Assembly (NCBI GenBank): GCA_037576215.1
Contig: JBANDB010000020.1
Coordinates: forward strand, 248,001-312,000
Direction: 5' to 3'
Length of the DNA: 64,000 nt
Source: Armillaria gallica
Taxonomy: Eukaryota > Basidiomycota > Agaricomycetes > Agaricales > Physalacriaceae
Below are positions 1 through 11,569 of this stretch, in pieces. Position 1 is the stretch's first letter. Each line of letters begins with the position of its first letter. The notes under the pieces were generated by a model. That model worked only from the letters and a program-made list of their open reading frames with translations. It did no database searches and was not told the DNA's origin. Both the position numbers and the translations under genes were made by a program.

Positions 1-1510
1 ACATCCATCATAAGGAACATGTAGCCGGCACGAGACAAGGGGTAGCCAACTGTCCAGAACCAGCACAAAAAGTATGCGCTTGATCCAAGGATGTTCCACG
101 GAATCTCGGCAGCGAATTGGGCTGTAAGCAAGGCCGACCAGTGATGCATGCGACTGGGACATTCCTGAATCTCGTAAATGATGCGCATGTTGATGAATGG
201 AACCTGCAGTTGGCTGGACAGGGGAGCACCCAGAATTGTGCCCAAGAAGATAGACTAAAAGATCATGAGCTGACAGCTACAATGAGTTGGATGCACATAC
301 AAATACCTTGTCTTGAGTCGCTTGTTGACTATCCTTCGCTTTGAAGAAGGTGAACTGTACGACAAGATGATTAGCCAGTCATCTAAAGTATTGACAGTGA
401 AGCATACCCCGATGAATAAGCCTGACATTATATTGAGGGCGAGTTTGGCGATCAGATAGGTCGGGTCTCTCCAACGGTACATGAGGTCACGCTTCACCAA
501 GACAGCGAACTGATGGAACCAAGACATCGCAAACTCCGAATGTACTACAGCCTTGACGGCGCCCCTCTGTCTTCCTTCGGCGTGCAGACTTTCAAGCTCA
601 GTCTGTGGATTAGCGCACTTCGGAGAATTCTTCCAAACTAAGTACCTGCAACAGATTCAATGCGAGTTTGCATCAGTTGACAGCTGTGGTGACGTACCAA
701 TCCTGGGTTGCATGGGCAGTCGCTCCAGCACCAATGATGTCCGACATGAACCCAGCACTATGGTATCGCCCATCAGATTAGGAGATACTTCACAAAGCAA
801 GACTTATGGGTTTTCGTCCTCGTGGCATACACTTGATTTGTTCCTCTCGAAATATTGGATAAGCGCCGTCGAGTTGTGTCCAAGATCTCCAAAGAATACG
901 GGCTGACCACCCTTCTTGAGAGGGATAAGCCGGTCGAAGACCTGGAAGAGTTCCGCAGAAGGTTGCTGAATTCTACACAATTGATTTAATTTCATAGTCG
1001 TACTGCATCGACAGAATACACACGTGCAAAGAATGGCTTGTCCATTATCAGCGAGATTCCTCAAGAAAGACATGATAGCCTATGTGCTCTGCGAATCTAG
1101 TCCAGTCTGTCACTGAGTCCAGAGGTAGGTTCATCCAAGAACAACAGCAATTTGGGCTAGTAATAAAAAGACGTCAAATCCATACTCAGCACAGATAAAA
1201 ACAGGGTACCCACCTTTGCCGCCAACTCCACAGCTATCGTTGTACGCTTGCGATGCTCAATACTAAGCAAACCAACAACAGCGTCGGCATAAGCCTCGAG
1301 ACCGCACATCTTGATACACTTCTCAACACTAAATAGGCAAGGGGAGTTAGTAAACGCAGCTGGAAGGCACATGGTTAGCACCCACTAGGCCTCTTTCTCA
1401 GCCAAAACGAGTCGAATCCAGACTTGCAAATTGGACCGCTTGTCGCTATGAGATGTGGAGAAGGGAAGACGAGGGGCAACTTTCATACAGTTAGCCTCGA
1501 AGGGATGTCG
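1..1510 (-). pseudogene. PDR/CDR-type ABC transporter, C-terminal half, broken and cut by the window edge
   Basis: Pleiotropic drug resistance ABC pumps export lipids or drugs across the plasma membrane. Reading the minus strand with short introns removed gives the second nucleotide-binding dom­ain and start of the second membrane domain in family order: LAEKEAYVEKC, the signature-side segment SIEHRKRTTIAVELAAK, Walker B LLLFLDEPTSGL, the H-loop [33 protein letters not shown], then LVKRDLMYRWRDPTYLIAK, QLQVPFINMR and EIPWNILGSSAYF. Several introns still splice cleanly (for example near 345-395 and 250-300). It is nevertheless dead: about 23 bp is inserted just after DEPTSGL (1098-1120), the tryptophan of SAWAIMSF is TAG (1080-1082), and the intron after HEDENP has donor AT instead of GT (806-807). 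The segment upstream of about 1450 is hardly recognisable. The 3' end lies beyond position 1. Family assignment is firm; that it is a pseudogene is strongly supported. Confidence 0.88.
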
Positions 1511-2458
1511 ACACTGTAGCTCCATGCTCTAGAAGACGGTATTAAGCCCCGCACCCAATAATAGGCAAGCAGAATACCTACTACCTAGCGAAATCACGCA
1601 GTAACCATCTATGCACGGCGTGCGGACTAAGGGAGACAGCGTTGGTTTTAGTATCGTCGAAGCCGTGATGGAGACGGCAGCATTAGGAATTGAACACGGG
1701 AGTGAGGGATTTCGATCCAGCGAGGCAGACCGAGGACCGAGGAGTTACCAAGCCGAATCATTGCATGGCTACAGCTTGTGGGCGACGAGACGAGCTCAAC
1801 ATTGGCGTTGGCCAAGGAGTGGTGGAGACGGCTGAGTATGGGACTTGAGCTTGAACGCACGGGAGTCGGAATCGTATCCTAATGCACCGGCCGTGGGTGT
1901 AGAGACAAGAGCCTTATCTTTGCGGCAAATGAGTACCCCTGAACGCGCGGGAGTGAAAAGATCTACCACTTTAGCGACTCCCCGCTTCGATCTCTGAGTC
2001 ACACGTCCTTCTGGCCACCGCTGTTGGGTGCTCTCTGCCCATTCAAAATCCAGCTTGCTGGATTCCAAGACGTTGTCTATGAGAAAAATAGGGTCCTTCA
2101 ACACAACGGCATGGCATCCTTGACATGGGAATTATAGATCCAGAATCTAAGCGGTATTGAGAGGAGACGACAGAGGGCCCCACTCACCCGCACACTAATC
2201 ACATGGCCATCATCGAAATCGTTCTCGCTGGTGCGAGTTCACTTGGCATAGGCCAAGGCCCAAAACATTTCAATGTCTTTGTCTTCATCTTGAACGTTAA
2301 CTTTGGGGCAGTCAAAATGTCAGCTAAAATAGAAGATAAATCACAACCGAAAATCAGTGTGGAATAAGAACAAGAACAAAAACGCCAGCCGCTCAAGCCA
2401 GATACCGAATACCACTGACAGCGAATACTCAAGCAGGTCTGATAAGCCCGACAACGAA
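1511..2458. other. Gene-free stretch, nothing recognised
   Basis: No ORF in this stretch reads like a known domain. Open frames on both strands are short and low in recognisable motifs. It could contain further-decayed upstream exons of the ABC transporter, but I could not follow the frame beyond about 1510. Confidence 0.4.
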
Positions 2459-3180
2459 TAGAAATTTTCCCACAATATAGTCCAGCAGCCAGTCCGGCAA
2501 AAGCCGTGATACCCCAAATAGATTTTCCCATGAGGTCTTCAACTCGCATAATAACCGAGTATCCTATATACATAGGACTCGGAACTAGGCGTCAATCGTG
2601 TCACTTTCGTCTCAAATTGGTCTCAAATCCCATCCACAACACTTGTTCTCATAATTCCCTTCAAAACTGAGCATTTCTACGCCTCTATGTATACTATCTG
2701 ACTATATAATACCTTATTAAAATATATGGGGAAATATTCCATCTAATTACTGCTGATAATACTCAGCCTCGCTATATTTACCCTTGTATATTAAGAGCTT
2801 TTTGGGCTTTCGATGCCTCAAGATAGCAGGTCGGCATGGTCCTCTTTTAGTCCCAAAATTGAGCAGGATTGCCCTTGTGAAGTATTTTATTTGTAGTTAA
2901 TGAGAAAAAAGTGGAATTTGATGGGTGCTAGTGTAAGATATCGAGTCAATCTTACGGAAGACAGCAAAAAAAGTAAAATGTCTCTCGTTAACTACAAATA
3001 AAATTCATTTTTATGGCCTAGTCTGCGAAAGTTAAGTGTGTATGTGCCCCATTCAGTAGGTTATCTCTGTCGCGACGGTCCTTCAGAATTTTGGCTGGAG
3101 TTCCCAAAATGGAAGGATCAGGGCGGAGTTTGAATTTGCAGGCAATTGCACCTCGCCATAATTAATTATTATTATTCAGT
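2459..3180. repeat. Composite repeat, copy 1 (inverted core relative to copy 2 at 45.7-46.5 kb)
   Basis: A left module (about 2459-2587, from GAAATTTTCCCACAA to ATATACATAGGACTCGGAA) recurs in the same orientation at about 45712-45853. The adjacent core (about 2588-3170, from GGCGTCAAT to the AATTATTATTATT tract) recurs at 45905-46485 in the opposite orientation. Shared blocks include GGCTGGAGTTCCCAAAATGG and CAAGATAGCAGGTCGGCA. By eye identity is roughly 85-90%. No protein is evident. Confidence 0.8.
2885..3003. mobile_element. 119-bp MITE nested in the composite repeat
   Basis: The ends are inverted repeats: TTTTATTTGTAGTTAATGAG at the left and CTCGTTAACTACAAATAAAA at the right, about 20 bp with one mismatch. 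The interior carries a second small palindrome around GTAAGATATCGAGTCAATCTTAC-like sequence. The homologous unit at 46085-46196 keeps the left end but its right end has decayed. No transposase, so non-autonomous. Confidence 0.6.
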
Positions 3181-3365
3181 CGCTTTTTCTGTACTTCTCT
3201 CACGGTTCATCCAGCTCGATGGCTGGCCCTGTCTCACGTGCGATTAGGTTCTAGAGATCTCTGGGACATAATGATATTATCTCGTTCTCTGGCACTGCAA
3301 GTACGACTGTCGAATTAACCCTTCTTCTGTTGGTTTACTAGTTAAATTTAACAGCTTATGAGACT

Positions 3366-3528
3366 GTGACCCTGAGTAGGGATCATAATCATATTCTCAC
3401 GGCCCATCCAGCTCGACGTGCTATCTTGTGAATGAATCATTTACATTCGTGTTCTGATGTGGGATCAGCAGCGGAATGTTTCTTTTCCTCTACAATAATA
3501 ATGCTTTATGATCCCTACTAAGGGTCAC
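3366..3528. mobile_element. 163-bp MITE
   Basis: Inverted ends GTGACCCTGAGTAGGGATCA and the complement of TGATCCCTACTAAGGGTCAC match over about 23 bp with one mismatch. No target-site duplication could be recognised. The interior is AT-rich and non-coding. Confidence 0.6.
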
Positions 3529-3529
3529 A

Positions 3530-4373
3530 CTCAATTTGTGGCAGCGCGCCACTTGCAAACCAAACAAGGGAATGATTTACCGTCCTGAGGGCAACCCGAC
3601 AGGGAGTAGACTGGTTCTACGTACAAACCGGTTTGCCACGCTAGGTGCCGTATGTCACCTGAGGTTAATATAGCGTGTGTACTTTTGGACTTACATTAAG
3701 CAAATGCGGGCCGAGCAGTCTGTATTTTTTTTTCTTAACCTTTATCATGGAAAATTCCCAAAGATTATCTAACAGGATCAGTGTTTGGACACAAGATCGA
3801 CGGAGATCTCGACTACTCAGCATCTTCCATGGCTTCCAGCAGACGGCTTTGACTTCAGAGCGATAGGAAAGGCTGAGTCATCTAACGTCAAATGGAATCA
3901 AGCTGCCGCAACACTATGATCCATGTCGCAGCCCGACGAGGCGAGCATAAGAACCGCACTTGGCGTCCCATGTGCGATGGTAAATAGCGCTCAGTGAGAA
4001 TTACATTTTGGACAGAAATCATTAGTTAATAAACGGTCCATAGGATATGAATGCATTGGGAGAGGTACGATGGCCAGGCCTTCCCCATAACTTCCTGGCC
4101 ATTTCCTGCCGGCTGGCGTCCCTACCACCATGGTGCGTCGATATTATTACACAAAATAAGTGGCGCACTACAAAATTCCTCTTGAAGACATGCCAGGACT
4201 ATCACGACCTGATTGAGACTGCGGAGAAGCGGATATACTGTGGTTGCCATTGCGGTCATTGTCATGGTGATAGGTGTTATGAACAGCTCAAAAGCATTCG
4301 TGTTTAGAACATATTCGAGATGGCCTTTACACTGTCCTTTCTGTTCTTGTTTTTGTACCTGTTCCCAAGCATG
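3530..4373. other. Non-coding or unrecognised sequence
   Basis: Two short overlapping open frames lie at 4047-4307 and 4213-4428, but none shows a motif or convincing splice pattern. Nothing else seen. Confidence 0.35.
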
Positions 4374-4538
4374 GGAAATGTCAAAGTTCCGCGATGGAAC
4401 CCACCTCATCTGGATGGATTATCCTTAGGAGCTTTGATGTACAGACACTGATTGTCGCTAAACTGAACGAAACCTGAACACAAGTCTTAGGTAATGTTAT
4501 AACAGCCGTCTTTGCGTACCACCTAGTAGGTATCAGAG
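4374..4538. repeat. 165-bp dispersed repeat, copy 1 of 2
   Basis: Nearly identical, in the same orientation, to 24413-24577: both contain CATCTGGATGGATTATCCTT, GATGTACAGACACTGATTGT and TCTTAGGTAATGTTATAACA with only a handful of substitutions. Similarity stops abruptly on both sides. It could be a fragment of a larger coding element; no protein was recognised. Confidence 0.8.
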
Positions 4539-4586
4539 ATGGCGCGCCTGGCCCGTTTTGTCAGTCAAAACTAGCATAGCAGGCAA

Positions 4587-4940
4587 CTAATCCCACTCGC
4601 GGATATTTCCAGCGGCAATCGTCTGTATGCTTACGTCTTGGGTTGTCACGGTGGACACTTGAGTAGCAGCGGGAGCGGCGAGGGCTACCGAAGCTTGAGC
4701 TCGAACTTGAACCTCCTTATCTTTGCCTGGAGGTGCTGGGGGTGGACCCTTGTCGATATCAGAAGGGCTGTGCGTGATCGTGTCCCAAGGTTGGTCGTGG
4801 TATTCCTCCCAGCGTGCTTTATATTCTGTAATTATTTTTGTGTGAGTGAGGGTACTTGGTTCTGGTATTATCTGGTGATGACTTATTTCGGTATTCCATG
4901 TTTTCGACATCTTGACTGCCAACTGTAATCCACACATCAA
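4587..4940 (-). CDS. Hypothetical protein, C-terminal exon (unrecognised)
   Basis: An open frame of about 117 codons ends at a stop at 4587. It reads like real coding sequence: polar, with a proline/alanine/valine-rich stretch (PPPAPPGKDKEVQV) and a Gln-rich C-terminus. No domain or relative was recognised. It may be the last exon of the set of minus-strand coding-like pieces between 5 and 7 kb, but no intron chain linking them was established. No function is proposed. Confidence 0.35.
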   Translation of the reverse strand: MMCGLQLAVKMSKTWNTEISHHQIIPEPSTLTHTKIITEYKARWEEYHDQPWDTITHSPSDIDKGPPPAPPGKDKEVQVRAQASVALAAPAATQVSTVTTQDVSIQTIAAGNIREWD

Positions 4941-4968
4941 AGGTATTCGGTGCGCATGGGTCTATAAC

Positions 4969-6592
4969 TTACTGGCATAGTTTTGGAGGACTATCTGAGG
5001 GAGACCAGCACCAAACACCTTTGAGAGATCGACTATAACATTCGTGAGAACCTGAGCAACACCTGAATGCAGCGACATACCTTCGTATCCACAAAAGTCT
5101 GAGGCGCAAAGCACCATTTATCCATCTTCGCCTCGGCGTAGATTCATCTGAACAAGTGCCGATGAGGGATCTTGCAATGGACAGAGGCAGTTGGGCGCAG
5201 CGACATCCCACTCTAGCATATGCTGCATGAGCTTTTCAACGATAACAGGAACAAGTACTCCGTTCTCCTGTGTCCAAGCGGGACTGCTCAGTACGTCTGT
5301 CTCAAAAAAATTCACCTTGGAAAGAGTATAGATACTCATCAAGGCCAGATGTACATCATAGTGCCCGCGATGGTGACTAAATGTCGGATGGCCCGGTTTG
5401 TGACAAAATCCAGAGATCTCTTGACTTCGTAAAGGCATCTATCAAAAGCCATTGCAGTGTCGGGGGATGGTGGAGGTGTGAAATGGTCGTTTGTCTTCGA
5501 AATAGACCTCAATGGAGACATCGTGAGATGAGTTTCGAGTTTGACGCAATGTAGACGAGATATAATTCAAGGTGGAGACAGGGAAGATAGATTTCTGGTA
5601 CGAAGTTCGCGGCCCATGTCTTTTACAATGATGCCTCTCTATAGTTACCAGGAAACCGAATTCCTTCTTTCCGAGGGGATAGCATCTCGGATGCCTGATG
5701 CTCAGATGGCATCGCATTTAGGATTAGCATTAGCGGTATGTTTTCCACAGCGTTAAAGTGCATTGAAGTGTTGTGCTCGGTATTAAATCTCATTGAAACC
5801 GACCTCATGCCCGGTGAATTACTCTATTACTCTAACGCAAGGGTTATACTCGTTGGACCAATGGACTGAATATGAACCGTGTCCCAAAATGTAATTCAAA
5901 GCTGCTACCTGACATTGGACTGATTTGCCTGACCGCCGTTGGAGACGAAGGCAGTTTTAGGCAGACATCACTCAAGTACTCGAAAACTTGGGAATATTCT
6001 TTGTTAGTACTGTCGTTTCGGAATAGATTTACTTGAGATTTAACTTTCAATTTAGGTTCTACAATCTGCACGAAGACATGAAACCCCCAATAGTCTTGGA
6101 TCATTTGTTCCAGATGATCTAACTTCGCGTACACCTTTGTCTGTCCATCCATTAGGAGGCGTGCCTGCATCAATCCACCGATGTTTAAGACTCATGATGT
6201 AAAGAAAAAAGCTCCTGAACAAAAATCACTGTGAGCAGAGGTACTTGATTGAGATTTAAGCAATATGCACAATTTTCCGTTGTTTCTTGTCTAAGTTGTG
6301 GCGAGTTGGGTCTGATCCCAGTACCCCATCTATCAAACCACCTAGAGTAAACGCGCTCCAAATACAGCAGAATGCAGCTGCTCTGGACAAATTCCTCATA
6401 CTGGACCGCATAGTGGAACGGTACAATGACTGGGAGCACGCCAAGGAGAGGTCTGCCGAAGGTAATACGAGTGAGGACATAGTAAGGGGGAATATTGTAC
6501 TTATCGGGCATGTTGGCGTCGAGAGAATTTAACGACATCAGTGTCTCAGGTGAAGGGACTCTGAAGTATCTCGCATGGATCAGCTTGTTCAA
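4969..6592 (-). other. Minus-strand coding-like fragments, unrecognised
   Basis: Three minus-strand frames look more protein-like than chance: 5118-5438, 5844-6173 (with a helical segment QTKVYAKLDHLEQMIQDYW) and 6185-6592. They could be exons of one gene or of a decayed mobile element. Donor/acceptor pairs joining them were not found with confidence, so no single CDS is claimed. Confidence 0.3.
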
Positions 6593-6715
6593 AAATAGAT
6601 AAGGTGATCGCCCAAAGTCGTTGACATTCTCATTGTCTCAAATGTTCGCGGGATTAATGAACTTTTAATAATGGAGCAATTGACTTTTTTTTGTAACGTC
6701 TGCTACAGCCTGTAA

Positions 6716-7114
6716 TTAATCGGAATCGGAAATGATAATGGTATCTGTAGTTAACGGGGTGCTTGTAAAGATATCAGGAATGTAAGAGGCCTGGTTCGCG
6801 CCTTTGCCCTTCTTTTTGATGGATCCCTTCTTTGCAGTCTTGCGACTAATTGGCTTCGGAAGCGCAAAACAAGCACGCTTACCGTGGGAGAGTTTGCTAA
6901 ATACTTTCCCACACTCAAAGCAGTGAACCGTTGTTTGCCTGTACTCTGTGAGAGTGATGCCTTCTCCCGACACGTAACGACCTTGAAGAGCTCGAATGGT
7001 TTTAACAGGGAGTGCTAAGGTACTGCGGAAGAACTCTTTCATGATGGACGTGCCGCGTAAGGATACTGTAATGTGATCATGAGTTAAGAAATGTAAAAAA
7101 GTGGGTAACGGCAA
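6716..7114 (-). CDS. Hypothetical protein 3' exon ending in a SUMO-interacting-like motif
   Basis: A 132-codon frame ends at 6716. It has a basic, lysine-rich segment (RKTAKKGSIKKKGKGA) and a short Cys pair (CFECGKVF) that could be half of a zinc knuckle. The last eight residues, IIISDSD preceded by T, match the hydrophobic-core-plus-acidic pattern of SUMO-interacting motifs. The frame may continue upstream by splicing. The family is not recognised. A nuclear, nucleic-acid-associated role would fit the basic tract but is only inference. Confidence 0.4.
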   Translation of the reverse strand: MPLPTFLHFLTHDHITVSLRGTSIMKEFFRSTLALPVKTIRALQGRYVSGEGITLTEYRQTTVHCFECGKVFSKLSHGKRACFALPKPISRKTAKKGSIKKKGKGANQASYIPDIFTSTPLTTDTIIISDSD

Positions 7115-7824
7115 CTCCCTGCTAAATTCGAGCTCCGAGCAGTACCGAAAATGGACTGGAATAGCCAGGTTTTATGGATGCACCTGCTGTGGGTCTAAAG
7201 AGTGAGATTCAGCAATACTTTTGCTGGAACAATTTACTCAGAATATAATTTTACATGTTTTCTTCAGGGCAGAATTTTCATTTTACATCATTTCACTTGA
7301 TTTCTGCATAACATCTCATACTTGCACAGTATATTTTCAACTTTTGCCTTGAAGAAAACATGTATTATGGTTAGAAAGGGATCCTCATGAATTTCTGGAG
7401 GATTTGGCCATCTGTGGAAGCCTATAGAAGGTGCATAAGTGTACACTATAAATAAGTACAAATAGTCACGTCGCGCCAATTTTGTCACAGCTGACGGTGA
7501 TTGATTGATCCCAAAGACACTATTTTAGGCATAAATGAATGTAAATTGTTATACAGACACTTTGGGACAGTCCGCACAAACAGACATGACAAAATATACA
7601 GTACCCCTATCTCTCTCTGCTATGGCAGAGAGAGACTTGAGCTACAAGCAAGCTATATATATATTAACAATAATAAATGATTATTACATGATTGCTACTC
7701 TATAGAACACTATTTAGCATAGAACAATGGGTCATATACTTTACAGGTCCTCCAAAGGACCTGCGGAAGGTCATAGACGAATATGGAAGTGATTTGCCGC
7801 CGGAAGGCCTAAAAAGATGCTTAC

Positions 7825-8034
7825 TCAGCTCACGGTCCAGAACTGGGGGTTGCCGGTGCACAAAAAATGGGAAAGATACTCTTTGAGCATGACATCCTGA
7901 GCTATTGCATTGGCGATTAGCTGGTATTCAAGGTAGGAAGATGAATGAAGCTCACAGACAGCTTTTTTCGAAGACAGAACTCCCCAGTGAGAAGGAGAGA
8001 AGTTTTCAATGTCAGTTTCGGTTAGAGGCTTCAT
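7825..8034 (-). CDS. Hypothetical exon, unrecognised
   Basis: A 69-codon minus-strand frame begins at ATG (8032-8034) and reads MKPLTETDIENFSPSHWGVL onward with balanced composition. The frame ends where a GTGAGC donor-like site follows (GGACC/GTGAGC), so it may be the first exon of a spliced gene running toward the 6.7-7.1 kb exon. No domain was recognised. Confidence 0.3.
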   Translation of the reverse strand: MKPLTETDIENFSPSHWGVLSSKKAVCELHSSSYLEYQLIANAIAQDVMLKEYLSHFLCTGNPQFWTVS

Positions 8035-8512
8035 ATGTCTGCGACTTTTTTTGCGTGATCCATCTAAATTAGTCTATTGTTTAACACGGAGGGGTTTACT
8101 TGCAACCGTGTTATTACAAAGCATGACATAATTTGATTGCCATGAATCGGCACTATGCCAAACGGAATCAAATTGGAGGATCCCGGCGGCAAGTTTAGAG
8201 TGCCGATTGCAAGCCGGTCAGCACGTCTGGACGCATGTACCACCTTTCCCTTCATAATAAATTAATTTTATGAGATAAGAGACTTTATATGGTAAATAAA
8301 TAGCCCTCTATAGTCTTCAAACGCGTCCCAAGACCATGAACAAATCAGATTAGCACTGCCGGCTTCCCATCAAATTAGTAATAACTGGGTTGCAAGGCAG
8401 ATGGCCTGATTAAGCAACAGACTACATACAGACCGTCCCTCCCTTCCATCGATAGGTCTGTATCGTTGTCTGTCTATGAGAGACTACATTTAAATGGCGA
8501 TGAGAAGGATAA

Positions 8513-9435
8513 CTACCATATAACGAAGGTCTCACCGTTGGATTCTAGCTCAGGCTTGCGCTTGGAGGTACCCAAAGACCATACAATCTCATCCAGTGCG
8601 TGCAACAAGCTTGAACTAGATAACGACAAAATGGGAGAGGGGGTAGACTGGATCGAGGAGCCTTTCTGGTTAGAACTTGTGGAAGTGATGGTCGGCTCTG
8701 AATGGGGATAATGTGAGCACCATGTCAGACAAAGCGGAGGATAAAACATACGGGTTACCATAGTCAGCGGATTGAACGCGGCAAGGGTGTTTCCAAGAGC
8801 ACCATTGCTAGTAAGCTCATCGATGGGAACTGCCAATTCTGAGCATCTGAAGTTCAAATTCAATAAAGGCAGACACTCACTAAAGAATTTGCATCCAAAG
8901 ATGCCTAGGCTGGGCTGTGCGGTGCTGCAGCATAGAACGAGTTTGCCAGGGTTTCCATGTTCGGCGTTCACAGCAGGTCCCATGGTAAAAAGGACGGTCT
9001 CGCGATACTTGCGAGCAAAAGCCTCCGGGCACCCCCAGGAGGGAAAGACAAAGGTCGAGGTCGAATTCTGGTCTCATGGAAGTAAGACATATGTATCCGT
9101 GATGGATTAAGAAGTACTTACACGCAATGCAGCCAATCCATTCGCGTGAACAGGCCTCCAGACATTGTTTGCATCCTGATATCCTGGGCTGTGATGACAA
9201 AACCATAGGTAAGTGCAATACAACAGGAATAGAAAATATAAACTTACTATACGAAGACTATAACAGTTCGAGACACGGGGTCAAAGGAGACGACCATATT
9301 AGTGTGTTGATAGTGGTACTGTTGGAGGTTTGGGGCTCGGGTGAATACTGCCTCGGGATCATCATTCCTAGACAACGAGAGTTGGTGAGGAACTTGAATT
9401 CTCGAAAGTGCTGAGTTCAGGGTGTGCGGACTCAT
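8513..9435 (-). pseudogene. Spliced gene remnant of unknown product
   Basis: An ATG at 9435 opens a frame (MSPHTLNSALSRIQVPHQ...) whose residues NMVVSFDPVSRTVIV resemble the start of a class-3-lipase-like N-terminal strand. Two plausible introns follow (about 9190-9255 and 9065-9118), leading into GYQDANNVWRPVHANG, then STFVFPSWGCPEAFARKYR, then FTMGPAVNAEHGNPGKLVL. The last exon degenerates after about 8880. The exon chain makes a real former gene likely, but I do not recognise the enzyme family with confidence. Confidence 0.4.
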
Positions 9436-10059
9436 GGTGAAGGAGACAATGAGGAAAGGGCATCCAGGAGTTTTTGCTATAGTAGGGTTTTATAGCAGGC
9501 AACGGGCCAGCGAAAGAACATTCTGCAGGGTCACAGACAATTTCAACACTGAAGAAATCAACGAAAAATAGAGGGAATTTTTGACTGATGCCAGCGGGTA
9601 ACGTAAAAAAAACCAATACCTAAAGACAGTAGAAGAATATAGAAGAAGCTGCTTTCTGAGTTGATGGGATGGGCTTCTCGCAGATGAGCGGGATTGATCG
9701 CGTGGAGTTGCGAAGTTTATTTGCCAGAAGACGGGATGGGCGCAAAGTCATGACAATGATTGGTTACCAGTCTTTACATCCGGCGCCTAAGATGCCGAAT
9801 CAGCATCTCGGGCCATTTCCCAGTACAAATGGGTTTAGCTACATAATAGCCACTGACGAGTTCATGCTGTATACTTCTACTGACGGTTACATTGAGTCCA
9901 ACATGCCTTCTTATGTGTCTGCTGCGATCACAGCTAACACGATCACTCTGCCGACTTCCGACCTGCCACTACGATGCTGCTGCCTTTGTATGACAAATAC
10001 ACTCCGCCAGAACATCCTTATATTTGAGCTTCTTCTGCTTACTCCCCCATTGTCCAGCT

Positions 10060-10483
10060 ATACGCTCAGTCAGGCCAACTTGATTGTGCCTATACAAGAT
10101 TTCTACGATTTGGAGATATGTCCCCCCTGTGCCTAGCAGGGTGTGATGACCTCGAACCCATTCATCACGTCTGCGTCATCTGCCCATCATTTCGGCATCT
10201 TCATACCGATGCGGCCAACAACGTCCACGCGCAGACAGCCAAGATACTGCACAATGCGGATATACCCTTATCGAACTGCGTGCCCCTGCTGCATCTCGTA
10301 CGAAAGATGTTTACGGACGGCGAGCATTGGCCACGACATATCTCTCAATATTATCTCGGAATCTTGCCTCCTCTCCCATCCGCTCTAACCACAAAACCGT
10401 CACCGTTTCAGAGCAGGCGTATCCAGACACGGCTACTACACACTTGGGATTCTGCAGCTACCCGTCTCGCAGGCAGGATTTGA
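10060..10483 (+). pseudogene. LINE (non-LTR retrotransposon) C-terminal tail
   Basis: The frame contains RFLRFGDMSPLCLAGCDD followed by LEPIHHVCVICPSF, the Cys-x3-Cys / His-x4-Cys arrangement of the zinc-binding tail that follows reverse transcriptase and RNase H in many LINEs. The preceding RSGQLDCAYTRF matches the usual R-x-G-H-like lead-in. No reverse transcriptase motifs lie upstream, so this is a 3' fragment, as expected from 5' truncation on insertion. It is unrelated by eye to the other LINE piece at 27.4-28.9 kb. Confidence 0.5.
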
Positions 10484-10489
10484 GGCGAG

Positions 10490-11560
10490 CACCAAAGATC
10501 AATGCGCATGACACGTCTTGGAGGACAACCATCAAAACCTCGAAAACTTAATGTGCCGTCTATAACCAATCTATATCCGTGCCTCCATTTCTTACTGATA
10601 TCATACAAATGCCATGAATAACTGTCTATATACTTACTTTCCTTTCCTTTCCATTTCATGTCTCATTTACTTGACGAGTCAGCGAGGTCCACAGTAGTTT
10701 ACTATTGTTTACCTGAGCTTGTATAAGCGTAGTCGACCAATGAGTACTGTTTCACTATTTTACTGTGTACCGAACAGGACCCCCTCTCCTGCCATATACA
10801 GCAGTAATATATCCATATTGGGACTGAACGCACGTGAGACAATGGAAGTCATCGAGCTGGATGGACCATGAGAACCCTTTCAACCTATAAGCCATAGATA
10901 AGGCCCTACTCACCGTCACAATAGGTGTTGACCATTTGGGGCAGGAATGGGGATTCCACCTTTCAGACGAGAACCATAATCGCGCCGCGCATATTGAACT
11001 ACTATGCAAGGATGCAATAGAACTTGTGGAAAAAAGGGTAACATTGACGTACGGGTTCATTAGGGGAGAGCATGTATTCAATCTATGGAATCTGCATACT
11101 ACCAGGGCTGGTGAATAGGCGATGTACGGGGACAGCGCAGTCGACTCTCTCGAGAAGTGGAACGTGAAACCATCAAGCTGTATTGCGATGGGCACTACAC
11201 ATCAGCATAAACAGCGTACGGCAGAGGGTAAAGGGCAGGACGACGGGACTGCATCGTTGGATAGGCACAACAGGGGAGAAATAGCAACCATCACGCAATA
11301 TAGGATTTTCGCACAGATGAGAGTCAACACGAACGCTCAAAGGCGATAAGTGACGAACATGTCAACAATGTAAGCAGCACAATGGAAACTAATAGAATAC
11401 TCCGGAGGTAATAGTGCGACGGGGTGTGTAGATTATTTGGAAACAAGATAATGATATATACACCAAATCTTAAGCTATTCAGCTGGACCTGCGACTGGTC
11501 ACAGGTCTATGACATTATATGATTTTATATCTGTGGTAACAAAGGCTAGCGGCTGACAGG
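10490..11560. other. No gene recognised; contains one isolated TIR end
   Basis: Frames at 10755-11195 (minus) and 10936-11349 (plus) have no recognisable motif. At 11495-11512 the sequence GACTGGTCACAGGTCTA matches, inverted, the terminal sequence of the 31.7-34.2 kb element, suggesting a solitary end of that family. Confidence 0.4.
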
Positions 11561-11569
11561 TCCATTGAG